A DNA stretch of 64,000 nt from Ursus arctos (GCF_023065955.2 NC_079873.1:100788128-100852127), one strand, 5' to 3'; shown: positions 35,346-46,225, counted from the stretch's first letter. The notes: a model not told the origin generated them from the sequence alone. Made by a program: numbers and translations.

Positions 35346-36457
35346 TTGTGGTAAAAACACAAAACAAAAGGTATCACTGCAATTCAAGTATTCAGTTAAC
35401 ACTTTTAACAGTTTGGTTGTGTTAACCAAAACATTGTTGTGCAATAGATTATTAGAATTTTATCATCTTGAAAAATGAAACTCTATACCCATTGAACAAC
35501 TCCCCATTTCCCAAATCCCTCAGCCCATGGCAGCCACAATTCCACTTCCTATTTCTATGATTTTAACTACTTTAGATACTTCATATAATTGGAATCATAT
35601 AGTAACTTTTTGTAACACACTTATTTCACTCAGCACAATATCCTCAAGGTTCATCCATGTTGTCACATGTAACAGGATTTCTTTTTCATTTAAGGCCAAA
35701 TAATATTCCATGGTATGTATACACCACATTTCCTTTATCCATTCATCCATCAGTGGACATTCAAGTTGCTTCTACCTCTTGGCTATTGCGAATAATGCTG
35801 CAATATACATGGGGGCACAAATATCTTTTCACAATCTTGTTTTCAATTAGTTTGGATAGAACATCCAGGGGTCAGATTTCTGGGTCATATGGTAATTCTA
35901 GGTTAACTTTTTTTTTTTTTCATGGCAATTGCACTACTGGGTATTTACCCCAAAGATACAGACGTAGTGAAGAGAAGGGCCATATGCACCCCAATGTTCA
36001 TAGCAGCATTGTCCACAATAGCTAAACTGTGGAAGGAGCCGAGATGCCCTTCAACAGATGACTGGATTAAGAAGTTGTGGTCCATATATACAATGGAATA
36101 TTATTCAGCTATCAAAAAGAACAATTTCTCAACATTTGCTGCAACATGGACAGAACTGGAGGAGATAATGCTAAGTGAAATAAGTCAAGCAGAGAAAGAC
36201 AATTATCATATGGTTTCTCTCATCTATGGAACGTAAGAACTAGGAAGATCGGTAGGAGAAGAAAGGGATAAAGAAAGGGGGGGTAATCAGAAGGGGGAAT
36301 GAAGCATGAGAGACTATGGACACTGGGTGTTATATGCAACTAGGTTTGCTTTTTAAAGGAGGTTCCATATTGTTTTTCATAGCAGCTGCAACATTTTACA
36401 TTCCTACTAACAGTACTCAAAGATTCCAATTTTCCACATCCTCACCAACACTTGTTT
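35346..36457 (-). mobile_element. Ancient L1 3' end, minus strand, interrupted
   Basis: Antisense old L1: CAATTCCACTTCCTATTTC, TCATCCATGTTGTCACATG, AATATTCCATGGTATG, AATAATGCTGCAATATAC, then CCATATTGTTTTTCATAGCAGC and CACATCCTCACCAACAC. It is cut by a younger L1 piece (35913-36339) and stops at the CCT tract. Confidence 0.85.
35913..36339 (+). mobile_element. Inverted L1 3' fragment preceded by poly-T
   Basis: The plus-strand L1 text (CAATTGCACTACTGGGTATTTACC to CACTGGGTGTTATATGCAA, with an internal 3'UTR deletion near 36320) is preceded by a T run. It has no A tail on its own 3' side. The TSD is CTAGGTTAACTTTTT at 35898-35912 and CTAGGTTTGCTTTTT at 36340-36354 (2 mismatches). Tail orientation (minus) and body orientation (plus) disagree, as expected for a 5'-inverted (twin-primed) insertion that kept almost only the inverted part. 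Confidence 0.75.
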
Positions 36458-36768
36458 TCTTCTCCTCCTCCTCCTCCCCCTCCTCCTCCTCCTCCCCCTC
36501 CTCCTCCTCCTCCTCCTCCTCCTCCTCCTCCTCCCCCTCCTCCTCCTCCTCCCCCTCCTCCTCCTCCTCCCCCTCCTCCTCCTCCTCCTCCTCCCCCTCC
36601 TCCTCCTCCTCCCCCTCCTCCTCCTCCTCCCCCTCCTCCTCCTCCTCCTCCTCCTCCTCCTCCTCCCCCTCCCCCTCCCCCTCCCCCTCCCCCTCCCCTT
36701 CCCCTTCCTCCTCCTCCTCCTCCTCCTCCTCCTCCTCCTTTTTCTTCTTCTTCTTCTTCTTCTTCTTT
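36458..36768. repeat. 311-bp polypyrimidine tract, (CCT)n/(CCCCCT)n then (TTC)n
   Basis: An unbroken C/T strand. CCT repeats are punctuated by CCCC, making an approximate 15-bp higher-order unit CCCTCCTCCTCCTCC repeated many times. A run of CCCCCT hexamers follows near 36660-36710, and the tract ends in (TTC)n. Open frames across it (poly-Pro, poly-Ser) are by-products of the repeat. Confidence 0.97.
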
Positions 36769-36811
36769 GATTACAGGAAATAATCTATCTTTCAGAAAGT
36801 ATTTGAAACAT

Positions 36812-39038
36812 CTTCATTTTAATTTTTTTTATTTGAGTACAGTTGACACACAATGTTACTTTAGTTTTCAGGTGTACAACTTAGTGATTTGTCAAGTTTA
36901 TATATTATGCTATGTTCACCACACAGGTAGCTATCATCTGTCCTATTACATTGCTATTAAAATATCTTTGATTATATTCCTTATGCTGTGACTTTTATTC
37001 CTGTGATTTATTTATTCCATAACTGCAAACCTGTATCTCCCCCTCCCCCTCACACATTTTGCTCAACTCCCCACCCCTCTCCCAATTGGCAACCATTAGC
37101 TTTTTTCTCTGTATTTATAGGTCTGATTCTGCTTTTTGTTTGTTTATTCATTTGTTTTTAGATTCCACTTATGAGTGGAATTTGGTATTTGTCTTTCTCA
37201 GTCTGATTGATTTTACTAGGCATAATAATCTCTAGGTCCATCCCTGTTGACTCAAATGGCACAATCTCATCCTTATTTATGACTGCATAATATTCTATTG
37301 TGTATATATACCACTTGTTCTTATCCATTCATCTATTGATGGACACTTAGGTTGCTTTCATATCTTGGATTTTGTAACTAATGCTGCAATAAACATAGGG
37401 GTCATATATCTTTTCAAAATAGTGTTTTATTTTGCTTGGGTAAATATCTAACAGTGGAATTATTGAGTCATATGGTATTTCTTTTTTTCAATTTTTGAGG
37501 AACCTCCATACTGGTTTCTACAATGGCTGAACCAATTTATATTCCCACCAATATACTGGCCAACATTTGTTATTTCTTGTCATTTTCATTTTAGTTATTC
37601 AAACAGGTGTAATGTGATATCTCATTGTGGTTTTGATTTGAATTTCTGTGATGATTAGTGATGCTGAATATCTTCTCATGTGTCTGTTGGGCATCTGTAT
37701 GTCTTCTTTGGGAAAAAAAATGTCTATTCAGTTGTCCTGCTCATTTTTTTTTGTCATTGAGTTATATAAGTACTTCATATATTTTAGATATTAACTTTTA
37801 TCAGTTATATCATTTACAAATATCTTCTCCCATTCAGCAGGTTGTCTTTCTGTTTTCTTGTGGGTTTCCTTTGCTGTGCAAAAGCATTTTATTAGGATGT
37901 AGTCCCAATAGTTTATTTTTGCTTTTATTTCCCTTGCCTTATGGAGACATGTCCAGAAAAATGTTGATACCACTGATGTCAGTGAAATTATTGCCTGTGT
38001 TCTCTTCTAGGATTTTTATAGTTTCAGATCTCACATTTAGGTCCTTAATCTATTTTGAGTTTATTTTCGTGTATGGTGTCATAAAGTGGTCCAGTTTCAT
38101 CCTTTTACATGCAGTTGTCCAGTATTCCCAGCACCGTTTATTGAAGAGACTTTTCCCCCATTGTATATTTTTGCCTCCTTCATCTTAGATTAATTGACCA
38201 TGCTATCATAGGTTTATTTCTAAGATTTCTATTCTGTTCTATTGATCCATGCATCTATTTTTGTGTCAGTACTGTATTAGATTATTAAAACTTAGTAGTA
38301 TATCTTAAAAGTTGGCATTGTGATTCCTTTATATAAGTTCTTTCTCATGATTGCTTTAGCTATTCAGGATCTTCTTTGTTTCCATGCAAAATTTAGTATT
38401 ATTTGTTCTAGTTTTGTGAAAAATGCTGGTGGTGTTTTCATAGGAACTGCATTGAATCTGTAGATTGCTTTTGGATAGCATGGAAATTTTAGGAATATTC
38501 TTCCAATCTATGGAAATTGACTATCTTTTCTACTTGTTTGTGTCATCTTCAATTTCTTTCATCAGTGTTTTACAGTTTTCAGAGTATGGGTCTTTTACCC
38601 TTTTGATTAACTTTATTCCAAGGTATTTTATTCTTTTTTGGTGCAATTGTAAGTATTTTTTGGTAAATTTCTCTTTCTGCTATTTTGTTATTAGTATATA
38701 GAAATGCTACCAATTTCTGGGTATTAATTTTGTATTCTGCCACTTTGCTGAATTCATCTCTAAGTTCCAGTAGTTTTTGGTTGAGTCTTTAGGATTTTCT
38801 ATGTATAGTATGTAGTTTGCCAATAGTGACAGTTAACTTCTTCTTTACCAATATGGATGTTTCTTTCTCTTTTTTTTTTCTTGTATGATTGCTGTGGCTA
38901 GGACTTCCAATACCATGTTGAGTAAAAGTGATGAGAGTGGACATCATTGTCCTGTCCTGATCTTAGAAGGAAAACTGTCATTTTTTTCACAATTGAGTAT
39001 GATGTTAGCTGTCAGATTTTCATATATGGTCCTTATCA
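36812..39038 (-). mobile_element. L1, 3'UTR and ORF2 C-terminal half, minus strand
   Basis: The 3'UTR reads antisense from TTATTTGAGTACAGTTGACAC through CCTATTACATTGCTATTAAAAT. ORF2 follows from about 37170, with TTGATGGACACTTAGG, TTGGGCATCTGTATGTC, CAGTTGTCCAGTATTCCCAGC (over WCWENW) and CTAGGACTTCCAATACC (near the RT motifs). The 5' side ends at a SINE at 39039. Long residual antisense frames (37658-38188 plus) are shadows. The family is older than the 50-57-kb element. Confidence 0.85.
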
Positions 39039-39051
39039 TTTTTTAATGATT

Positions 39052-39086
<35 letters not shown>

Positions 39087-39255
39087 TTTCACACAAATTG
39101 AGAGAGAGCACAAGCAGGGGGAGCAGCAGAGGGAGAGGGAGAAGCAGGATCTCCGCTGAGCAGGGAGCCCAATGTGGGGCTCAGTCCCAGAACCCTGGGA
39201 TGATGACCTGAGCCAAAGACAGATGCTTAACCAACTAAGCCACCCAGATACCCCA
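39039..39255 (-). mobile_element. SINEC, minus strand, at an L1-L1 junction
   Basis: TTTTTTAATGATTTTATTTATTT with an (ATTT)n array at the left and TAAGCCACCCAGATACCCC at the right. No TSD is found. Different L1s flank it (minus L1 at left, plus L1 5'UTR at right), so the locus was probably rearranged after insertion. Confidence 0.85.
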
Positions 39256-39635
39256 AGTATCCAACTATTTTGAACAACTAGGAGTATGATCTGGAGATTA
39301 AGAAAACAATCTGCACAGTTGAAGGGAGAGAATGTGGCAGGTGTGAAGTTCAGAGCCATGAATTGGGGGAGAGGAAAGCCATGGGGCCCCAAAGGAGAAA
39401 GAATCCCTTTCATGGAGCAAAGTCAAGGGAAGGGAGAGAGTCGGAGAGAGCACAGTGGGTAGGGATCACACAGTAAACCATGGTGAGAAGATCCCCTGGG
39501 TTGCACTGGGAGAGATCATTCACCTTCCCTGCGTTCATTTGGATGAGCATATTTTGCCTCTCCAAGGACAAAAGGCCAGCTGGAAGCCATTGAGTGGTGC
39601 TCAACAGCAAGGACAGAGGTGTGTTCAGAGGGAAG

Positions 39636-39971
39636 ATAACCTTGTAGCAGTGTTTTGCTGTGAGCCACAATAGGCTTAAACCACTATGTGCATGCCAAGT
39701 GGCTGCTTTTCTGGGATAGAACTGAGCAGAGAGCAGACACAGGCAGACTTCAGATAACCTGGCCACTGCTTTTCCCTGTCTGCCACAATAGATTCAAGCC
39801 TCTGTGTGACTGCTTTTCAGGGGCAGAATGGAGTAGAGGACTGAATTGTGAACAGATGGCAGTTAACCTGGTTGCAGCTTTTTGCTGTGCATCACAATAA
39901 ACTAGCCTCCATGCATGCACTGTGTGACTGCTTTTCTGGGACAGGACAGTGCTGGGCATGCTGCAAGTTTC
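39636..39971 (+). repeat. Three diverged ~110-bp tandem units in L1 5'UTR
   Basis: The units start ATAACCTTGTAGCAGTG (39636), ATAACCTGGCCACTGC (39754) and TTAACCTGGTTGCAGC (39863). Each contains a TGCTGT/CTGTCTGCCACAATAR segment and then TGGCTGCTTTTCTGGGA or TGTGACTGCTTTTC. Unit lengths are about 118, 109 and 109 bp. Tandem promoter monomers are known in rodent L1 5'UTRs. Confidence 0.85.
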
Positions 39972-40639
39972 TCCTCCAGGGAAAGGTTGTGGGACCACAC
40001 CTTTCCAGGCCTTTAAAATTCAGAGTTTTGAAACCCAGCCACTGGCCAGAGATAAAATACAGGAGATCTGTGGCACCAGTTGCACCAACAGCTTGGGAAC
40101 AGATAGGTTAAGGGCACAGAACTGACAAAAGCCCAGGACACAAGAGATTGTTTGCTCTACTGAGAGGGACTCCTAAAGTCCAATGGCCAGGATTTCCTAT
40201 CCATGGGGACAAGAAGGTAGGGTGATACCATTTTCCTCCTCCACCATGCCCCCCACCCGCCCTGTCCACCAGCACAGACTTCAAAGAGAAACACAACACC
40301 ACCAGTGGAGGCTGGAGTCCCTTACATTAAAGCCTGACCCACCCTGTGCCTGGCAGGGGCATCTTTACAAGGACAAGTCAGCTTCTGAGCCAGATTTGGA
40401 GGCCCCAACCTCAGAAGACCAACACAGACCCCCCACACACATGTACCAAGTCTAATGATTAAGGAGTGTTCCAAAATGTTAGCTTCTGGTGGAAATAGGA
40501 CCAGACTTGCCTTTTTGCTTTACCTCTTAATTTTTAAATTTATTTTTTTTATTTTTTATCTTTTATTTTATATATTTTTCCTTCTTTTTTCTCTCTCTGT
40601 TTTTTTTTTTTCAAAATCAGGCTTATAATTAACCAGAAA

Positions 40640-42321
40640 GTTTCCACCAAAAAATTGCTAGAACTGATAAAGGAATTTAGAAAAGTTGTGGGATATAAAA
40701 TCAATGCACAGAAGTCTGTTACATTTCTATACACTAAAAATGAAGCAGAAGAGAAATCAAGAATGAATTGATCCAGTTTACAGTTGCACCAAAAACCATA
40801 AGATACTTATGAATAAACCTAACCAAAGATGTAAAAGATTTGTACTCCAAAAACAATAGAACATTTATGAAAATATTGAAGAAAACACCAAGAATTGAAA
40901 AGTCATTCCATACTCATGGATTGGAAGAACAAATGTTGTTAAAATGTTTATATTACCCAAAGCAATCTACACACTTAATGCAATCCCTATCAAAATGCTA
41001 TCAATATTTTTCAAAAAACTGGAACAAAACAATTATAAAATTTGTATGGAACAGAAAAGAACCCAAATAGCCAAAGGAGTGTTTGAAAAGAAAAACTAAA
41101 GCTGGAGGCATCACAGTTCTGGACTTCAAGCTATATTACAAAGCTGGAATCATGAAGATAGTACAGTACCGGCACAAAAACACATCGATCAATGGAACAG
41201 AATAGAGAACCCAGGAATGCAGCCTCAACTACATGGTCAACTAATCTTTGACAAAACAGGGCAGAATATCCAATGGAAAAAAGACAGTCTCTTCAACAAA
41301 TGGTGTTGGGAAAATTGGACAGTCACATGTAGAAGAATGAAACTGGACTGCATTCTTACACCATACACAAAAATAAATTCAAAATGGATGAAAGACCTAA
41401 ATGTGAGACAGGAATCCATCAAAATCCTAGAGGAGAATTCAGGCAGCAACCTCTTTGATCTTGGCCACAGCAACTTCTTGCTAGACATGTCTCCAGATGC
41501 AAGGGAAACAAAATAAAAAATGAACTATTGGAAATTTATCAGTATTAAAAGCTTCTCCACAACAAAGGAAACAGTCAATAAAAGTAAAAGACAGCCTACA
41601 GAATGGAATTAGATATTTGCAACTGACATATCAGATAAATGGCTAGTATCCAAAATCTATAATGAACTTATCAAATTCAACCGCCCTCCCCCCCAAAAAT
41701 CCAGTCAAGTAATGGGCAGAAGACATGAACAGACATTTCTCCAAAGAAGACATACAGAGGCCAACAGACATGAAAAAATGCTCAACATTAGTCATCATTA
41801 GGGAAATACAATTCAAAACCACCATGAGATACCACCTCACACTGGTCAGAATGGCTAAAATTAACAAGTCAGGAAACAACAAATATTGGCAAGAATGCAG
41901 AGAAAGGGGAACCATCCTACACTGTTGGTAGGAATGCAAACTGGTGCAATCAATCTGGAAAACAGTATGGAGGTTCCTCAAAAAGTTAAAAATAGAACTA
42001 CCCTATGACCCAGCAATTGCAGTACTAGGTATTTTCCACACGATACAAAAATACTGATTTTAAGTGGCACATGCACCCCAATGTTTATAGCACCAATGTC
42101 CACAATAGTGAAAACATGGAAAGAGCCCATATTTCCATTGACAGATGAGTGGATAAAGAAGTGGTATACATATACAATGGAATATTACTCAGCCATCTGA
42201 AAGAATGAAATCTTGCCATTTGCAATGATGTGGATGGAACTAAAGGGTATTATGCTAAGCAAAATAAGTCAGTCTGAGAAAGAGAAATACCATTTGATTT
42301 CACTCATATGTGGAATTTAAG
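40640..42321 (+). pseudogene. L1 ORF2 C-terminal half, inactivated
   Basis: ORF2 text begins at an RT segment ([24 protein letters not shown], about 40660). It includes the [16 protein letters not shown] segment at about 41300-41350 and [20 protein letters not shown] at about 41390-41450. It ends at a stop near 42321. The endonuclease and the RT active site are absent, and stops or frameshifts occur (about 40736, 41070 and 41516), so it has no enzymatic potential. Confidence 0.82.
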
Positions 42322-42546
42322 AATAAAAACAGATTAACATAGGGCAAGGGAAGAAAAGTAAAATAAGATAAAATCAGAGAGAGGCAAACCATTAGAGACT
42401 CTAAACTATCAGAAACAAACTGAGGGTTGTTGGAAGGGTGGGGTGGGGGGATGGGGTAACTGGGTGATGGGCACTAAGGAGAGCACTTGATGTAATGAGC
42501 ACTGGGTGTTACATGCAACTGATGAATCACTAAATTCTGCCCCTGA

Positions 42547-42711
42547 GGGGTGCCTGAGTGGCTCAGTTGGGTAAGCATCTGCCTTTGCCTCAGGTCATGA
42601 TCACAGGGACCTGGCATCAATCTCTTAGTGGGGAGTCTGCTTCTCCTGCTTCTTGCTCTGCCTGCTTGTGGTCTCTCTTTCTGTGTCAAATAAATAAAAT
42701 TTTAAAAAATA
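42547..42711 (+). mobile_element. SINEC, plus strand, in L1 3'UTR
   Basis: GGGTGCCTGAGTGGCTCAGTTGG to TCAAATAAATAAAATTTT. The TSD has one mismatch in 11 bp: TCTGCCCCTGA at 42536-42546 and TCTACCCCTGA at 42712-42722. Confidence 0.92.
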
Positions 42712-42781
42712 TCTACCCCTGAAACGCAGTCTGTGTTAACAAAATTGAATTTAAAAAGTTAAGAAAGAAAAAGAAAATGCT

Positions 42782-43012
42782 TGTAGGAAGATTTACAATA
42801 CATGTTTCTGGCAGAGTCCTTTCTCCAGGGGATGTGGTCTTTCAAAGGACTTCTACTTTACTTTAAAAGGTAACATATATGTGAGAACTGGATAAGAGAT
42901 CATGAATTTTTACTATGGAATTTGAAGTCAGATTTCTGCTTACCATACCAAGAGTTTTTTCCACTTGCTTTAATCCAGGAAAATTTTAATAAACTGTCCC
43001 TCAATTTTATTT
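42782..43012. other. Anonymous AT-rich DNA
   Basis: A short stretch between L1 pieces with no recognised feature. Confidence 0.45.
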
Positions 43013-43024
43013 CTAAAAAAATAA

Positions 43025-43073
<49 letters not shown>

Positions 43074-43076
43074 AAT
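43013..43076. repeat. (AAAT)n microsatellite
   Basis: AATAATAAAAATAAATAAATAAAT array of about 64 bp. No SINE body is attached on the left, but it adjoins an L1 fragment on the right. Confidence 0.92.
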
Positions 43077-43565
43077 ATGTCCTGCATCTTTGATTAGTTT
43101 AAGCAATTTTTATGTGTATGTGAAATCTTTGTATTTTTTACATATAAGATCAAGTCATCTTCAGTCAGATAATTTTACTTCTTTTTGAATTAGATGCATT
43201 TTATTTCTTTGCTTTGCCTAATTTATCTGGCTAGGACTTCCAGTACTGTGTTGAATAGAAGTCACCAGAGTAGGCATCCTGGTCTTGTTCCTTATCTTAG
43301 AAGGAAAGCTTTCAGTTTTTCCTCATTATGATATGAGTTATGGGCTTTTCATATATGGGCTTTATCATGTTAAGATACTTTCCTTCTGTTCCTAGTTTGT
43401 TGAGAGTTTTCATCATGAAAAGGTGTTAAATTTTGTCAATTTTTTTCACACATTTATTGAGATGACCGTGTAATTTTTATCCTTTGTTCTGCTAATGTGG
43501 TGAGTCATACTAATCTTCATATGTTGAACTATTCTTGCATCCCAGGGATAAATCCCACTTGGTCA

Positions 43566-43772
43566 GGGGCGCCTGGGTGGCACAGCGGTTGCGCGTCTGC
43601 CTTCGGCTCAGGGCGTGGTCCCGGCGTTTTGGGTTCGAGCCCCACATCGGGCTCCTCCGCTGTGAGCCTGCTTCTTCCTCTCCCACTCCCCCTGCTTGTG
43701 TTCCCTCTCTCGCTGGCTGTCTCTCTCTGTGTCAAATAAATAAGTAAAATCTTTTAAAAAAAAAAAAAAAAA
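43566..43772 (+). mobile_element. SINEC, youngest-looking copy, with intact Pol III boxes
   Basis: The element runs from GGGGCGCCTGGGTGGCACAGCGG to CAAATAAATAAGTAAAATC plus about 20 A. The A-box TGGCACAGCGG (43578-43588, fits TRGYNNARNGG) and the B-box GGTTCGAGCCC (43632-43642) both match the tRNA-promoter consensus. The TSD AAATCCCACTTGGTCA is at 43550-43565 and 43773-43788 (16 bp, exact). It sits in antisense L1. Confidence 0.95.
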
Positions 43773-43984
43773 AAATCCCACTTGGTCATTGTGTATGATT
43801 ATTTTAATGTGCTGTTGAATCAGTTTGCAGTATTTTGTTGATGATTTCTTTGTCTGTATTTTATGTTGCACTTCAAGAAAGGAAGTGTTCTTCTTAATCC
43901 AGAGAGCTATGAACAAGTATATCAATACTTCACATAACCAACATACAGGTTAGACTGAGGCTGTATAAACATGAGACATGTCCA

Positions 43985-44156
43985 TTCAAAAAAGAAGAAG
44001 AAGAAGAAGAAAGAAGAAGAAAGAAGGAAGAAGGAAGAAGGAAGAAGGAGAAGAAGAAGAAGAAGAAAGAAGAAGAAGGAGAAGAAGAAGGAGAAGAAGA
44101 AGAAGAAGAAGAAGAAGAAGAAGAAGAAGAAGAAGAAGAAGAAGAAGAAGAAAGAA
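43985..44156. repeat. (GAA)n polypurine tract
   Basis: About 170 bp of GAA with interspersed GGA and AAAGAA units, purine only. It sits inside an insert within the antisense ancient L1. The long Lys/Arg/Glu frames over it are repeat artefacts. Confidence 0.95.
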
Positions 44157-46052
44157 ACTATAATCACTTGTTTGTAAGTAATTCTAAAATCTAGCTGGGT
44201 AAATGCTGCTATGTCTTCCTTCTCCGGGGTCAGAGACTGCTTCTTGTTTAGATCCAGTTCTGCTATTTGGAGTGACTCATCAGTCCATTGTTATGTTGAA
44301 AAAAATTTTATAAAAAATTTTATGAAAATTTTTGTCAATATTCATTAGCAATATTTGTTCTGTAGTTTTCTTATCTTGCAATGTATTTGACTTGGCATCC
44401 AGGTAATGCTGGCCTTATCAAATGCATTTGGAAAAATTTTTGGAAAAGTTTGAGAAAGACTGGTGTCGTTTCATCTTTGAAGTTTTATGGAGTCCTCTAG
44501 TAAAGTCATCCATCCTGGGATTTTCTTTGTTAGGAGGTTTTTGATTATCAGTTATCCTTATTGGTTATAGGTCTCTTCAGTTTTTTTCAATTTCTCCTTA
44601 ATACAGTCTTAGTAGGTTGACTTTTTCTTGGAATTTATCCATTTATTTGAAGTTATCTGATCTGTTGGTATACAATTGTTCATAGTTGTCTATTTCAATC
44701 CTTTTTATAACTGTGATATCAGTATAATGTGTCCTCTTTCATTTCTGATTTTAGTTATTTGAATCTTTTCTCTCTCTTTTTAGTCAATCTGGCTAAGGAT
44801 TTGTCAATTTTGTGGATTTTTTTAAATGTTTGATTTATTTTTTCTATTGTTTTTCTATTCTCTTGTTCTGCTTTTTTTTTAAATTTGTTTCCTTCTTTCT
44901 GATAACATTAGGCTTTTTGTTTGTTTATTTGTTTTAGTTCATTGAGGTATAAAGGTTTTCTGTTTCCTTTCTCTCTTTTTCTTCTGGGTTACCCATAGTG
45001 CATATATTGGTCCACTTGATCGTGTTCCCTAAGTCTCTTGCTGTTCTCCCTTTTCTACATTATTTTTTGGTTGTTTTAGTTCCTCTGCCTCAGTAATTTT
45101 ACATGACCTATCATTAATTTTGCTAATCCTTTCTTCTACTTGATCACATCTGCTATTGAAACCCTTTGGTGAGTTTTTCAATTCTGTTATTACATTCTTC
45201 AGCTCCAGAATTTATATCTGTTTCTCCTTAATATTCTTTACCACTTCCTTGATATTCTCATTTTACTCATTCATTGATTTCCTTATTTTGTTCAGTTGTC
45301 TATATTCTTTTTACTCATTGAGTAAATTTGATGTGGTTATTTTGAATTCTTTGTCAGGTTAATAGATTTCCATGTGTTTTAAATTGATTTCTGATGATTT
45401 ATTTTGTTTCTTTGGTACATGTTTCTCTGTTTTTGATTTTGTATGCCTTGTAATATTTTCTTGAAATGTAGGCTTTTGGAAAAAAAATATGTCTTCCAGT
45501 CTTTATTGACTGGCTTCATACAAGGGAAAAGTTTCATGCATCAGCCCAGCTAGATATTCTGGGGGCTTCTCAAACCTTTTCTGGGTATGTTTGTTTTGTG
45601 GGTTTGTGCCCATAATCTTCTGGTTAACGTATTTGCCTTTATTATTTTTCAGAAGCCCACATATCTTGTCTCTCTTGGTTATTTTCTGTGCTAAGGTAAT
45701 CTATCTAGTTACGCAGAAAACTGATACATTCTTCTTTCTTCTCAGTAGCCCATAGGCATCCAAACAATGTTGGTTTCTGTCCATCCTCCAAGTCAGATAA
45801 GACAGAAACTAGTTACTCTGGAAGACCCACGCAAAAGCCAAACTTTTGAATGCATATTTCACTTTCCTCTCTCCTTCTTCAAGAATGAGCCATGAGTTGG
45901 AATGTTTTCCCCAATCATGCTGTACTTTACTAGCTATAAGGAGGGGCTCTGGCAAGTAAATGCAATAAACTTATTTGCTTTGATCTGGTTCTTCTAGGCT
46001 ATGCACTTGCATGGAGTGTTGCAATCTATTAACTGGTTTCTAGACTTCTCAT

Positions 46053-46116
46053 AAAGGTGATTGTGTCATATATTGTTAAGTCTGAAAGGTGATTGTGCCA
46101 TATATTGTTAAGTCTG
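46053..46116. repeat. 32-bp tandem duplication in L1 5'UTR
   Basis: AAAGGTGATTGTGTCATATA... to AAGTCTG (46053-46084) is repeated at 46085-46116 with a single T/C difference. Confidence 0.9.
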
Positions 46117-46191
46117 TGGTTTCATGAGGGAAAGACAGCTTGGGGCTAGTCTTTCCACCATCTTGGTGACATGACTTCCAGGATTAAATAA

Positions 46192-46193
46192 CA

Positions 46194-46225
<32 letters not shown>

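Larger units (their letters stand above)
39260..42781 (+). mobile_element. L1 with 5'UTR joined to ORF2 3' half (ORF1 and 5' ORF2 missing)
   Basis: 39260-40615 resembles a carnivore L1 5'UTR (ACAAAAGCCCAGGACACAAGAG, TACTGAGAGGGACTCC, then a T-rich stretch). At about 40640 it switches directly to the RT region (CACCAAAAAATTGCTAGAAC). It runs through the C-terminal domain to an ORF2 end near 42321 and the 3'UTR (GGGCACTAAGGAGAGC), ending near 42781. A SINE splits the 3'UTR. About 3.5 kb of L1, including all of ORF1 and the endonuclease, is absent. Confidence 0.8.
43080..46180 (-). mobile_element. Ancient L1, minus strand, ORF2 RT region to 5'UTR
   Basis: Antisense order is RT (CTAGGACTTCCAGTACTGTG, 43234), linker and endonuclease-side ORF2 (44326-44960), ORF1 (44970-45360, with TTGATCACATCTGC and CATTCTTCAGCTCCAG over the coiled coil), then 5'UTR (TATGCCTTGTAATATTTTC to CTTTCCACCATCTTGGTGAC at about 46170). 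ORF2's 3' half is missing. A SINE (43566-43772) and an unexplained insert (about 43861-44325, containing a GAA tract) interrupt it. Confidence 0.75.

Noticed and set aside
36316..36991. Overlapping open frames of 155 and 179 codons rich in Pro and Ser
   Set aside because: They are produced by the pure CCT/TTC repeat. Different frames give poly-Pro or poly-Ser, and the flanks are antisense L1.
37658..38188. 176-codon plus-strand open frame
   Set aside because: Antisense to a minus-strand L1 ORF2.
39410..40455. Several 70-120-codon frames on both strands
   Set aside because: They lie in the L1 5'UTR with tandem units. They follow the repeat rather than any protein family.
43578..43642. Functional tRNA gene at the A/B boxes
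   Set aside because: The boxes belong to a SINE head derived from a tRNA. The sequence cannot fold as a mature tRNA, and the element has a SINE tail and TSD.
43922..44177. Lys/Arg/Glu- and Phe-rich open frames
   Set aside because: Artefacts of the GAA tract on both strands.
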